A program made the position numbers and the translations under genes. A stretch of DNA of 28,603 nt from an uncultured Oscillospiraceae bacterium (GTDB lineage: Bacteria > Bacillota > Clostridia > Oscillospirales > Oscillospiraceae): NCBI GenBank assembly GCA_934589145.1, contig CAKTNW010000026.1, positions 1-28,603 of the forward strand, in the 5' to 3' direction. Position 1 is the first letter of the stretch, and the number at the start of each line of letters is the position of its first letter. Shown here piece by piece: positions 7,005 to 14,850 of the stretch. Under the pieces are notes generated by a model. The model was not told where the DNA came from. It did no database searches and was given only the letters and a program-made list of their open reading frames with translations.

Positions 7005-7925
7005 ATGGGATTATTTGACAAAAAATACTGCGACATCTGCGGAGAGAAGATCGGCCTTCTGGGCAACCGGAAGCTGGCGGACGGCAATCTGTGCAAGGAT
7101 TGCGCGGCAAAGCTGTCCCGCTGGTTCACAGAGCGGAAGCAGTCCACGGTGGAAGAGATCCGGGAGCAGCTTCAGATGCGGGAGGAAAACCGCCAGAAGC
7201 TGGCGAGCTTCCGGCCTACCCGTACCATCGGCGTGGACACCAAGGTCTATGTTGACGAGACGAACGGCCGCTTCATCGTCACGGACGCGCAGGACATCGT
7301 AAAGGCCAATCCAGACATCATCGAGATGCGTCAGGTAGCGGACTGCACCATGGACATCCGCCATACCCGCACGGAGCTGAAGCGGAAAAACGCCGAGGGC
7401 GAGATGGTCAGCTATGATCCGCCTCAGTACGAGTACGACTACACGTTCTGGATCGAGATTACCGTCATCGGACACCCCTACATCGGCAGCATGGAGTTCC
7501 GGCTGAACGACCGGGACATCACCATCCGCAGCGAGGCGCGCCGGGGTCTGCTGGGTATGCCCACCGATGACATCCACCCGGAGTTCAACGTGGAGTACCG
7601 GGAGTATATGGAGATGGCCACCATGGTGGTGGCGGTGATGAAGGTGGGCAAGGATCCCCAGGCGGCGCAGGCCGAAATGGCCGCGTCTGCACCGACGCTT
7701 GCACCTGCTTTTGCGTCCGCATCCGCACCCGCTCCCGCCACCGCCAACAGCGGTGCGTGGCATTGCAGAGGCTGCGGCGCGGAGAATACCGGCAAGTTTT
7801 GCCAGAGCTGCGGCTCGCCCCGACCCGCGGCAGTCCTGCGGTGCAGCCGGTGCGGCTGGCAGCCCCGCGACGGCGAGACGGCCAAGTTCTGCCCGGAGTG
7901 CGGCGGCCCCATGACGGCACAGTAA
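7005..7925 (+). CDS. DUF4428-type protein with two C-terminal zinc ribbons
   Basis: This 306-residue soluble protein starts with a DUF4428-like treble-clef motif, C9-x2-C12 and C30-x2-C33, in the context CDICGEKIGLLG. A beta-rich middle domain (about 60-215) resembles PH-like domains found after DUF4428. An Ala/Pro-rich linker at about 225-250 leads to two zinc ribbons, near 252-277 with NTGKFC and CGSPRP, and near 279-302. The linker and ribbons closely resemble those at the end of the SPFH protein at 9875-11167, which suggests they meet the same partner. AAAGGAT near 6988 supports the ATG at 7005. The function is unknown; an adaptor or scaffold role in an envelope complex is my inference. 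Confidence 0.72.
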   Translation: MGLFDKKYCDICGEKIGLLGNRKLADGNLCKDCAAKLSRWFTERKQSTVEEIREQLQMREENRQKLASFRPTRTIGVDTKVYVDETNGRFIVTDAQDIVKANPDIIEMRQVADCTMDIRHTRTELKRKNAEGEMVSYDPPQYEYDYTFWIEITVIGHPYIGSMEFRLNDRDITIRSEARRGLLGMPTDDIHPEFNVEYREYMEMATMVVAVMKVGKDPQAAQAEMAASAPTLAPAFASASAPAPATANSGAWHCRGCGAENTGKFCQSCGSPRPAAVLRCSRCGWQPRDGETAKFCPECGGPMTAQ

Positions 7926-7953
7926 CGGAAAACGGAGAAACGGGAGGAATATG

Positions 7954-9297
7954 ATGAAAAAGATCAAGCAACTGACGGCCCTGCTGCTGGCACTGGCGAT
8001 GGCGCTGACGCTGGTCGCCTGCGGCGGCAGCGGCGACAAGGGCGGCGACCCCCTGCTGGGCAAGTACATCGGCCACGAGGTGGACGTCTTTGGCGACGGC
8101 GGCACGCCCATGAGCGAGCTGTATGAGGGCGAGTGCTACATCGAGCTGAAGGATGGCGGCAAGGGCGAGATCTGTCTGGACGGCGACAGGAACCCCATCA
8201 CCTGGGCCGTTGACGCAGACAACGCCTTCACCCTGACCCTCAGCGGTCAGGACAGCAAGGGCACGCTGGCTGACGGCGTCATCACCCTGAACGATCTGTT
8301 CGGCGTAGAGATGAAGCTGACCTTCGTCAAGGAGGACGGCAGCGGCGTCCAGCCTGTGGGCGCCACCGGCAGCCTGAACGACTACGCGGACATCTTCGGC
8401 GGCGACTGGCACGGCATGTACGGCTTTACCGCCGATGCCACCGGTATTTATGAGGGCTTTGCTGATGAGCCTGCCCATGAGATGCTGGCGCGGCTGGTGT
8501 TCGACGGCCTGGGTGGCTGCGCCGTGTGGATGGCGGTTCCCATGCAGGGCGATAACGAGTACAACTTCCAGAACATGACCGTCAGCCCGGATCCCGATGA
8601 CTCCGACGCCCTGCTGCTGAACGGCGAGTTCCTCGGCGAGCCCATCGTCAACAGCTATCTGGTGATGACAGACGGGGCGTTGGGCATCAACGTGGAGATC
8701 GACGACGGTGAGGGCAACTATGTGAACCTGATCGCCAATCTGCGCCATCTGGACGATGAAAACTGGCCCGATCCGGATACCAACGCGCTTTCCATGCCGG
8801 CAGCGGCGGTGGAACACTACCGCGGCATGTCCTTCCTGGCCATCGCTGATACGTATGGCATCGACATGGGCGCTATCCCCTACAGCCCCGACGATCATGA
8901 CACCGGCACGGCGGGACAGGAGACGGGCGGCACCGCCGGCGTTCCCGACGGCTATCCCTTCGAAAAGAGCAGCACCAACGGGCAGGGCGAGTACGGCATG
9001 TCCAATGCCGACGCCACCGGTCTTGTGACGCTGGACACTCTCAAGTATATGTATACCTCCTTCAACGCCCTGAAGCCCGGCGAGTGGGGGCTGCTGACCT
9101 ACGCCGACGTCAAGGAGATCATGGGCGGCGTGGACGGCCTGCCCCGCACCTGCGAGGAGGAGAAGTGGTGGAACGATAAGCAGCACACCTATACATGGTT
9201 CACCGAGGACGGTGACTTCTACACCATCCGCTTCGATGTGAAGGACGGCAACGAATTCCAGTCCACCACCAGCTATTCCGGCAAGGTGGATGACTGA
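7954..9297 (+). CDS. Large lipoprotein with a C-terminal BLIP-like domain
   Basis: This 447-residue exported lipoprotein has a signal peptide ending in the lipobox LVAC, with C23 as the lipidated residue, then a Gly/Ser/Asp linker. Two acidic beta-rich halves follow, about 30-140 and 145-300, and a C-terminal segment of about 360-445. The last segment (LTYADVKEIMGGVDG, then HTYTWF) resembles the whole mature part of the small lipoprotein at 12418-12831, a pattern like SmpA/BLIP-like modules. ATG codons occur at 7951 and 7954; the second is better spaced from GGAGG at 7943-7947. It would sit on the outer face of the membrane. Ligand and function are unknown. Confidence 0.7.
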   Translation: MKKIKQLTALLLALAMALTLVACGGSGDKGGDPLLGKYIGHEVDVFGDGGTPMSELYEGECYIELKDGGKGEICLDGDRNPITWAVDADNAFTLTLSGQDSKGTLADGVITLNDLFGVEMKLTFVKEDGSGVQPVGATGSLNDYADIFGGDWHGMYGFTADATGIYEGFADEPAHEMLARLVFDGLGGCAVWMAVPMQGDNEYNFQNMTVSPDPDDSDALLLNGEFLGEPIVNSYLVMTDGALGINVEIDDGEGNYVNLIANLRHLDDENWPDPDTNALSMPAAAVEHYRGMSFLAIADTYGIDMGAIPYSPDDHDTGTAGQETGGTAGVPDGYPFEKSSTNGQGEYGMSNADATGLVTLDTLKYMYTSFNALKPGEWGLLTYADVKEIMGGVDGLPRTCEEEKWWNDKQHTYTWFTEDGDFYTIRFDVKDGNEFQSTTSYSGKVDD

Positions 9298-9337
9298 GCT
9301 GCACCCCCATAAAACCATTGGCTGAAAGGAGAACACC

Positions 9338-9832
9338 ATGCAAGTGACACTGAATGCCCTGCCCGCCACGCTGGCGGAATTCCAGGCGATGCCCCAGACA
9401 CAGCTCCGAACGCCGGAGGATGTGTGCGCGGCGTTCCTGTGTGCCCTGCACCTATATCTGAAAAACCAGAATGACGGCGTGGCGGCCATGAATGTGCTGC
9501 GCGGCCCCCGGCCCATGACCCCCTACGACAGCCAGTTCCTGCGGGACCGCCTGCGGGGCAAGGAGTACCTGCCGCTGGCGTATTTTGCCGGGGCCACACC
9601 CCAGAACAGCTATACGCCCACGACCCCCTATGTGCTGAACGTGCAGACCGACCCCCGGCCCCAGGACATCGAGCCGGGCTACATCCGGGTGTTTATCAGC
9701 ACTCCCGGCGCGGACTCGCCCCGGCCCATCAAGCTGCGGCAGAAGCCCTCCACCGGTCAGTGGTTCCTGTGGGAGTATTCCAGCCCCCTCAGCGGCATCC
9801 GTATTCCGGCAGCCCAGGATCCCTGGGCGTGA
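9338..9832 (+). CDS. DUF6935-like hypothetical protein
   Basis: This 164-residue cytoplasmic protein begins with MQVTLNALPATLAEF and contains the compact motif NVLRGPRPMTPYDSQFLRDR followed by YLPLAYF. I recall this arrangement from a widespread Firmicutes family, probably DUF6935, found near SPFH and zinc-ribbon genes; I could not check the name. AAAGGAG at 9325-9331 precedes the ATG. The gene lies directly upstream of the YdjI-like SPFH gene with a 42-base gap, which fits a shared membrane-associated role. No catalytic residues are evident. Confidence 0.6.
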   Translation: MQVTLNALPATLAEFQAMPQTQLRTPEDVCAAFLCALHLYLKNQNDGVAAMNVLRGPRPMTPYDSQFLRDRLRGKEYLPLAYFAGATPQNSYTPTTPYVLNVQTDPRPQDIEPGYIRVFISTPGADSPRPIKLRQKPSTGQWFLWEYSSPLSGIRIPAAQDPWA

Positions 9833-9874
9833 GCATACAGCTTATTACAATAATACATAAAAAGGAGAAAAACT

Positions 9875-11167
9875 ATGGGACTGATCAAAGCGGCACTGGG
9901 CAGTGTCGGCGGCGTGATGGCCGACCAGTGGAAGGAATACTTCTACTGCGAGTCCATTCCTGAAAACGTACTGGCGGTGAAGGGCCAGAAGAAGACCTCC
10001 AAGCGCTCCAGTAATACCAAGGGTGACGAGAACATCATCACCAACGGCAGCGTCATCGCCGTGGCGGACGGCCAGTGTATGCTCATCGTGGACCAGGGCA
10101 AGATCGTGGATATGTGCGCCGAGTCCGGCGAGTACACCTACGATATGTCCTCCGAGCCGTCCCTGTTTGTGGGCGATCTGGGCGAGGGCATCCGGAACGT
10201 GTTCAACAACATGTCCAACCGGTTCACCTTCGGCGGCGAGGCTCCCAAGGACCAGCGGATCTACTACTTTAACACCAAGGAGCTGATGGGCAACAAGTAC
10301 GGCACCGCCAATCCCGTCCCCTTCCGGGTGGTGGACCAGCGGGCCGGCATCGACATGGATGTGGGCATCCGCTGCTTCGGCGAGTACAGCTACCGCATCA
10401 GCAATCCCATGCTGTTCTACACCAATGTCTGCGGCAACGTCAGCGAGGCGTATACCCGCGATAAGATGGACAGCCAGCTGAAGTCCGAGCTGCTGACGGC
10501 ACTGCAGCCCGCCTTTGCCAAGATCGGAGAGAGCGGTATCCGCTATTCCCAGCTGCCCGGTCACACCATGGAGCTGGCGGACGCGCTGAACGAGGTGCTG
10601 TCCAAGAAGTGGCGTGACCTGCGTGGCATCGAGATCGTCTCCTTCGGCGTGGCCAGCGTGACGGCCAACGAGGCGGACGAACAGGCCATGAAGGAGATGC
10701 AGCGCAACGCGGCCTTCATGGATCCCACCCGCGCGGCGGCGCACCTGGTGGGCAGTCAGGGCGACGCCATGAAGATGGCGGCCCAGAACACCGGCGGCGC
10801 GGCCATGGCCTTCATGGGCATGAACATGGCCGGTCAGGCCGGCGGCATGAACGCCCAGAACCTGTACGCCATGGGTCAGCAGCAGATGCAGCAGCAACAG
10901 CAGATGCAGCAGCAGGCCGCTCCCGCGGCAGGCGGCTGGACCTGCGCCTGCGGTCACGGCGGCAACACTGGCAAGTTCTGCGCCGAGTGCGGCCAGCCCA
11001 AGCCCGCCCCCGCCGGGGAGTGGAAGTGCAGCTGCGGCGCGGTGAATACCGGCAAATTCTGCGCTGAGTGCGGCTCTCCCAGACCGGCAGGCGAGTGGAC
11101 CTGCGCCTGCGGCCAGACCGGCAATACCGGCAAATTCTGCGCCAACTGCGGCAGCCCCCGTCCTTGA
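9875..11167 (+). CDS. ydjI: SPFH-domain protein (YdjI-like) with three tandem zinc ribbons
   Basis: This 430-residue protein has a short N-terminal amphipathic segment (MGLIKAALGSVGGVMADQW) and an SPFH/band-7-type core at about residues 25-270. An Ala/Gly/Met/Gln-rich linker with a polyglutamine run follows (about 285-350). Three near-identical zinc ribbons from about 355 to the end carry NTGKFC and CGSPRP-type motifs. It matches the Bacillus subtilis YdjI type, in which YdjG, YdjH and YdjI dock the phage-shock protein PspA (YdjF) to stressed membranes. YdjG- and YdjH-like genes lie in this same operon; no PspA gene is seen in the window. Three ribbons rather than one is notable. The next gene starts 3 bases after the stop. 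Confidence 0.85.
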   Translation: MGLIKAALGSVGGVMADQWKEYFYCESIPENVLAVKGQKKTSKRSSNTKGDENIITNGSVIAVADGQCMLIVDQGKIVDMCAESGEYTYDMSSEPSLFVGDLGEGIRNVFNNMSNRFTFGGEAPKDQRIYYFNTKELMGNKYGTANPVPFRVVDQRAGIDMDVGIRCFGEYSYRISNPMLFYTNVCGNVSEAYTRDKMDSQLKSELLTALQPAFAKIGESGIRYSQLPGHTMELADALNEVLSKKWRDLRGIEIVSFGVASVTANEADEQAMKEMQRNAAFMDPTRAAAHLVGSQGDAMKMAAQNTGGAAMAFMGMNMAGQAGGMNAQNLYAMGQQQMQQQQQMQQQAAPAAGGWTCACGHGGNTGKFCAECGQPKPAPAGEWKCSCGAVNTGKFCAECGSPRPAGEWTCACGQTGNTGKFCANCGSPRP

Positions 11168-11170
11168 GCC

Positions 11171-11716
11171 GTGAAGCGGCTCATGATTGTCGTGGTCATC
11201 GGAGCGGCGGTGGTGGTCGGCGGCATACTGGCTTACCGGCACTTTGTGACCCATCAGATCACCGACAAGGGCGGCATGGAAAATCCGTTCTTGGCGCAAT
11301 TTCCGGCGGACGCCGCGCTGCAAGGGCTGGACTGGACACAGAATGCCATGAACGGCGACGACTGCTTCACCTTCTCCCTCCGACAGGAAGACGGACGGTA
11401 TGGGGCCTCCTGCGATTTTTCGCAGGGAGAGGGTCAGCGGCTCCAACGTGAGGGCGCGCCCCTGACTGCGGAGGACTGGATGGCGGTGGAGCAGTGCCTG
11501 AAGGACAGTCCCCATACGCCTGCGCCAGAGGATGACAATGACGGCGTGGTTGTTTCCGACGAAACCGTCAGCCGCTTGTCGGTAACGTGGACGACGCCGG
11601 AGGGCGAGACCGGCCACGCGGAATACGCAGGCGGCGGCGAGGACGCGCTGCGGACGCTGCTGCAAACCATTCTCGCCCGGACAACGGCTGACTACGCGCC
11701 GCCGGAAGCAGAATGA
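11171..11716 (+). CDS. Membrane-anchored hypothetical protein
   Basis: This 181-residue protein has one N-terminal membrane helix (about residues 4-22) and an extracytoplasmic domain containing short beta-like segments and an acidic patch around residues 115-125. The start GTG at 11171 lies 3 bases after the SPFH gene stop and lacks a Shine-Dalgarno, so translation probably depends on coupling; an ATG at 11183 in the same frame is an alternative. No family is recognised. Tight coupling suggests it works in fixed ratio with the SPFH protein at the membrane. Confidence 0.6.
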   Translation: MKRLMIVVVIGAAVVVGGILAYRHFVTHQITDKGGMENPFLAQFPADAALQGLDWTQNAMNGDDCFTFSLRQEDGRYGASCDFSQGEGQRLQREGAPLTAEDWMAVEQCLKDSPHTPAPEDDNDGVVVSDETVSRLSVTWTTPEGETGHAEYAGGGEDALRTLLQTILARTTADYAPPEAE

Positions 11717-11763
11717 CCCCGGAGAAAGCCGCGTGCAACGCGGGTGAGTGAAAGGAGACTTCT

Positions 11764-12363
11764 ATGGCAAAGGGACAGACATTTTTGAAGGTAACGTCGA
11801 TCCTGATGGTCATTGGCGGCGCGCTGGGAGCGCTGTCGTGCCTGCTGGGTATCGCGGGGGTGGCACTGCTGGCAGCTGCCGCCGATTCCCACGCTGCCGC
11901 ACTGCTGCTGTATGTGGCGCTGGTGCTGGCGATCTTTGCGTGTGTGGTGGAGTTCATCGCGGGTCTCAAGGGCCTGAAAACCTGCAAAACCGGCGAGAAT
12001 GCCGACAAGTGTGTGGTATGGGGCATTGCCGTGACCGCCATCATTGTGGTTTCCACCGTGATCAATCTTTTGAATGGCGGCGAATTTTCCATCACGAATA
12101 TCCTGCTGAATCTGGTGGTGCCCGTGCTGTACATTTACGGCGCGGCGCAGGTGAAGAAGAATGGCTGGCAGCCGCCCCAGAAGCCCCAACAGTATCAGCC
12201 GCCCCAGCAGACAAAACAGCCCTATCAGAACCCCTATTCTCAGCAGCAGTCCCAGTATGCGGCGCCTCAGCAGCCGGAGACCCAAACCGGTTTCTGCCCC
12301 AACTGCGGCGCAAAGACCAGCGGCGAGAAATTCTGCCAGAATTGCGGCAGCCGTCTGGGATAA
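11764..12363 (+). CDS. Four-helix membrane protein with C-terminal zinc ribbon
   Basis: This 199-residue protein has four membrane helices at about residues 8-38, 43-68, 80-98 and 105-124. A Gln/Pro/Tyr-rich linker (about 132-175) follows, and then a single zinc ribbon (CPNCG and CQNCG). AAAGGAG at 11751-11757 fixes the start. A small hairpin, CCGCG-TGCAA-CGCGG, lies in the gap before it. The architecture of membrane domain, flexible linker and ribbon is the membrane-bound counterpart of the DUF4428 and SPFH proteins upstream. The linker and ribbon are predicted to face the cytoplasm. Function unknown; the context suggests membership of the same envelope complex. Confidence 0.68.
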   Translation: MAKGQTFLKVTSILMVIGGALGALSCLLGIAGVALLAAAADSHAAALLLYVALVLAIFACVVEFIAGLKGLKTCKTGENADKCVVWGIAVTAIIVVSTVINLLNGGEFSITNILLNLVVPVLYIYGAAQVKKNGWQPPQKPQQYQPPQQTKQPYQNPYSQQQSQYAAPQQPETQTGFCPNCGAKTSGEKFCQNCGSRLG

Positions 12364-12417
12364 GCTTTCCCTGTACCTGTCAACCAAAATATTGTTGAAA
12401 AGAAAGGAAAACGAAAC

Positions 12418-12831
12418 ATGAAAAAGATCATTGCATTGATGCTGGCCATGATGATGGTGCTGACGCTGGTGGCCTGCGGCGGTAAGGACAACGGCGGCAA
12501 CGGCAACAACGGCGGTGCCACCGGCGGACTGGACATGACCTCCGAAGAGCTGCAGCCCATCACCGATGAGCGCGCCAGCAAGGACACGCTGGCGGAGGCG
12601 GGAAAATACTATATGGACGGCCTGGCTTCCAACCCCTCCGAGTTCGCCAAGATGACCTACAAGGATATGAAGGATCACATCGGCGTGGACGCCTCCGAGT
12701 TCCAGTATTTTGAGAGCTGGCAGCAGTATCGCTACACCTGGTATGTAGAGGGCAGCAGCGGCCCCGCCGTGTTGGCCGTGTTTAACAGCAGCAACGGCAC
12801 GCTCTCCTCCGTTACCTCCTCTGTTGACTGA
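12418..12831 (+). CDS. Small BLIP/SmpA-like lipoprotein
   Basis: This 137-residue protein has a lipoprotein signal ending LVAC with C20, a Gly/Asn-rich linker, and one compact domain. The segment MTYKDMKDHIGVDASEF followed by a Trp and a YTWY stretch resembles the C-terminus of the larger lipoprotein at 7954-9297. SmpA/BLIP-like modules bind protein partners in other systems; that role is not shown here. The ribosome binding site AAAGGAAAA is moderate. It sits between the zinc-ribbon membrane protein and the YdjG-like gene. Confidence 0.68.
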   Translation: MKKIIALMLAMMMVLTLVACGGKDNGGNGNNGGATGGLDMTSEELQPITDERASKDTLAEAGKYYMDGLASNPSEFAKMTYKDMKDHIGVDASEFQYFESWQQYRYTWYVEGSSGPAVLAVFNSSNGTLSSVTSSVD

Positions 12832-12867
12832 GGAAAACGACGGAACATATCATTTCCATAAGTTCTG

Positions 12868-12892
12868 CGGGAGCGGCTTTATGCCGCTCCCG
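12868..12892 (+). other. Intercistronic GC-rich hairpin
   Basis: CGGGAGCGGC at 12868-12877 and GCCGCTCCCG at 12883-12892 form a perfect 10-bp stem with a TTTAT loop, ending 23 bases before the YdjG-like start. No T tract follows, so it is not a normal terminator. It may act as an RNA-processing or stabilising element between two parts of the operon. Confidence 0.5.
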
Positions 12893-12915
12893 TGCGAAAG
12901 GAGAGAAAGAGACCT

Positions 12916-14055
12916 ATGGCGTCACAAGTGACCAACTATAAGTGTCCAGCCTGTACCGGCCCGCTGCATTTTGTGGGCGCATCGGGCAAGCTGGAGTGCG
13001 ACTACTGCGGCGCACAGTACGAGGTAGCGGATATTGAGAAGCAGTACGCGGAGAAGGAAGCCGCCGCTGTGGCCGCGTCGGAGAAAGCGGACGCGCAGGC
13101 GGAAAAGCGCCGGAAGGAGCTGGAGGAGCTGGAATCCCAGGGCTGGGATACCTCTGGCATGACCAGCGACTGGGGCGTGGAGGGCGAAGGCATGAAGGCT
13201 TACAGCTGTCCCTCCTGCGGCGCACAGCTCATCTGCGATGAGACGACTGCCGCCACCTCCTGCCCCTACTGCGGCAATCCCACGGTGGTGCCGGGGCAGT
13301 TCAGCGGCGCACTGAAGCCGGATTTTGTCATTCCCTTCAAGCTCAGCAAGGAGGACGCGGTGGCGGCGCTGAAGAACCACTACAAGGGCAAACCCTTCTT
13401 GCCCAAGGCGTTCACCAACAGCAACCATATCGAGGAGATCCAGGGCGTGTACGTGCCCTTCTGGATGTTTGACGGCGAGGCCGAGGGCAGCGCCGACTAC
13501 GAGGGCCTGATCTCCTTTACCTACGACAGCGGCGATTACCGGGTGACGGAGACAAAGCACTACGACGTGCACCGCGCCGGCTTCATCGCCTTTGAAAAGG
13601 TGCCGGTGGACGCGTCCAGCAAGATGCCGGACGACCACATGGATTCCATCGAGCCGTATGACTACGCGGATTTGAAGCCCTTCTCCACCGCGTACCTGCC
13701 GGGCTTTCTGGCGGATAAGTACGACGTGACGGTGGAGCAGAGCCATGAGCGGGCGGACGGGCGGTGCGCCGCCACACTGGAGGCCGCCCTGCGCCGTACC
13801 GCCAACGAGTACGACACCTGTCTGTCCAGAGGGCAGAGCATCCGGCTGCGGCGGGGTAAGGTACACTACGCCCTGCTGCCGGTGTGGATGCTGCACACCA
13901 AATGGAGCGGCAAGGACTTCCTGTTCGCCATGAATGGGCAGACCGGCCGTCTGGTGGGCGACCTGCCCATGTCGTGGGGGCGGTTCTGGAGCACCTTCGC
14001 GGCCATTGCCGTGCCGGCGGCGGCCATTGCCACCGTCATCGCCTCGCTGTTTTAA
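12916..14055 (+). CDS. ydjG: YdjG-like membrane protein with two zinc ribbons
   Basis: This 379-residue protein has an N-terminal zinc ribbon (C10, C13, C28, C31), a charged helix (about 40-80) and a second ribbon (C98, C101, C116, C119). A large conserved middle domain contains FVIPFKLSKEDAV and GVYVPFWMFDG, and a C-terminal membrane helix lies at about 358-378. This order matches Bacillus subtilis YdjG, a membrane partner needed for SPFH and PspA localisation. The ATG at 12916 follows AAAGGAG; an in-frame GTG at 12892 would add eight basic residues and lies inside a hairpin, so it is rejected. The YdjH-like gene starts 14 bases downstream, as in the Bacillus operon. Confidence 0.85.
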   Translation: MASQVTNYKCPACTGPLHFVGASGKLECDYCGAQYEVADIEKQYAEKEAAAVAASEKADAQAEKRRKELEELESQGWDTSGMTSDWGVEGEGMKAYSCPSCGAQLICDETTAATSCPYCGNPTVVPGQFSGALKPDFVIPFKLSKEDAVAALKNHYKGKPFLPKAFTNSNHIEEIQGVYVPFWMFDGEAEGSADYEGLISFTYDSGDYRVTETKHYDVHRAGFIAFEKVPVDASSKMPDDHMDSIEPYDYADLKPFSTAYLPGFLADKYDVTVEQSHERADGRCAATLEAALRRTANEYDTCLSRGQSIRLRRGKVHYALLPVWMLHTKWSGKDFLFAMNGQTGRLVGDLPMSWGRFWSTFAAIAVPAAAIATVIASLF

Positions 14056-14069
14056 GGAGGGAGGGGAAC

Positions 14070-14837
14070 ATGAAAAAGAAACTACTGACGCTGCTGCTGG
14101 CACTGCTGGCGGTGCTGACGCTGACCGTTCCCGCCTGGGCCGAGCAGCAGGAGGGCGACGTCTTTGTCTATGACACGGAAAGCCTTCTGACGGACGACCA
14201 GTGGATCGAGTTGGAGACGCTGGCCAACCAGCTGTCGTGGAAGTATGACTGCGCCCTGTATGTGGTGACGGTCTCCGACTATGAGGAGTACGGCAGCGAG
14301 CCCTATGACGCCGCCGTGAACATCTACAACGGACAGGACTTCGGTATCGGCAATCAGCGCAGCGGCGTTATGCTGCTGCTGAGTATGTGGGACAGAGACG
14401 CCGCGCTGTATGTGCGGGACGGCGACGCCGGGGAGGCCATCGGCAAGTACGCCCAAGGGTTGCTGGCGGAGGAATATCTGAACTACTTCCGGGAGGACGA
14501 CTGGTACGGTGGATTCCGCGCCTATCTGACCACCTGCGGCGACTTCTTGGAGCAGGCGGCGCAGGGCCACCCGGTGAAGAAGCCCCTGACGGCCTCGCTG
14601 GGCACCGGCATCGTCATCGGCGTGGTGCTGGCGCTGGTGGTGTGCTTCATCCTGAAGGGGAAGATGAAATCCGTGCGGCAGGGTGTGGAGGCGGATGAAT
14701 ACGTCACCGCCGACGGCCTGCACCTGACGGAGCGGTACGACCACTACACCCACACCACGGAGACGCGGACGAAAATATCCAAGGACAGCGGCAGCCAATC
14801 CGGCGGCGGAGGCAGCGGCCGCAGTGACAAGTTCTGA
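14070..14837 (+). CDS. ydjH: YdjH-like TPM-domain membrane protein
   Basis: This 255-residue protein has a signal peptide ending near AWA, a TPM-type domain (about 28-150) with LLTDDQWIELETLANQLS and a hydrophobic strand VMLLLSM, and a membrane helix at about 175-197. A cytoplasmic tail ends in a Gly/Ser-rich stretch, typical of this group. In Bacillus subtilis YdjH works with YdjG at the membrane as part of the PspA-recruiting machinery. The start follows AAGGAGGGAGGGG, 14 bases after ydjG. The next lipoprotein gene begins 13 bases after the stop. Domain identity is confident; enzymatic activity of the TPM domain is uncertain for this branch. Confidence 0.85.
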   Translation: MKKKLLTLLLALLAVLTLTVPAWAEQQEGDVFVYDTESLLTDDQWIELETLANQLSWKYDCALYVVTVSDYEEYGSEPYDAAVNIYNGQDFGIGNQRSGVMLLLSMWDRDAALYVRDGDAGEAIGKYAQGLLAEEYLNYFREDDWYGGFRAYLTTCGDFLEQAAQGHPVKKPLTASLGTGIVIGVVLALVVCFILKGKMKSVRQGVEADEYVTADGLHLTERYDHYTHTTETRTKISKDSGSQSGGGGSGRSDKF

Positions 14838-14850
14838 GGAGGATATGCCT

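Noticed and set aside
7585..9516. Long - strand open frame opposite the DUF4428 and lipoprotein genes
   Set aside because: It spans the boundaries of three + strand genes with good start signals; composition is typical of a shadow frame.
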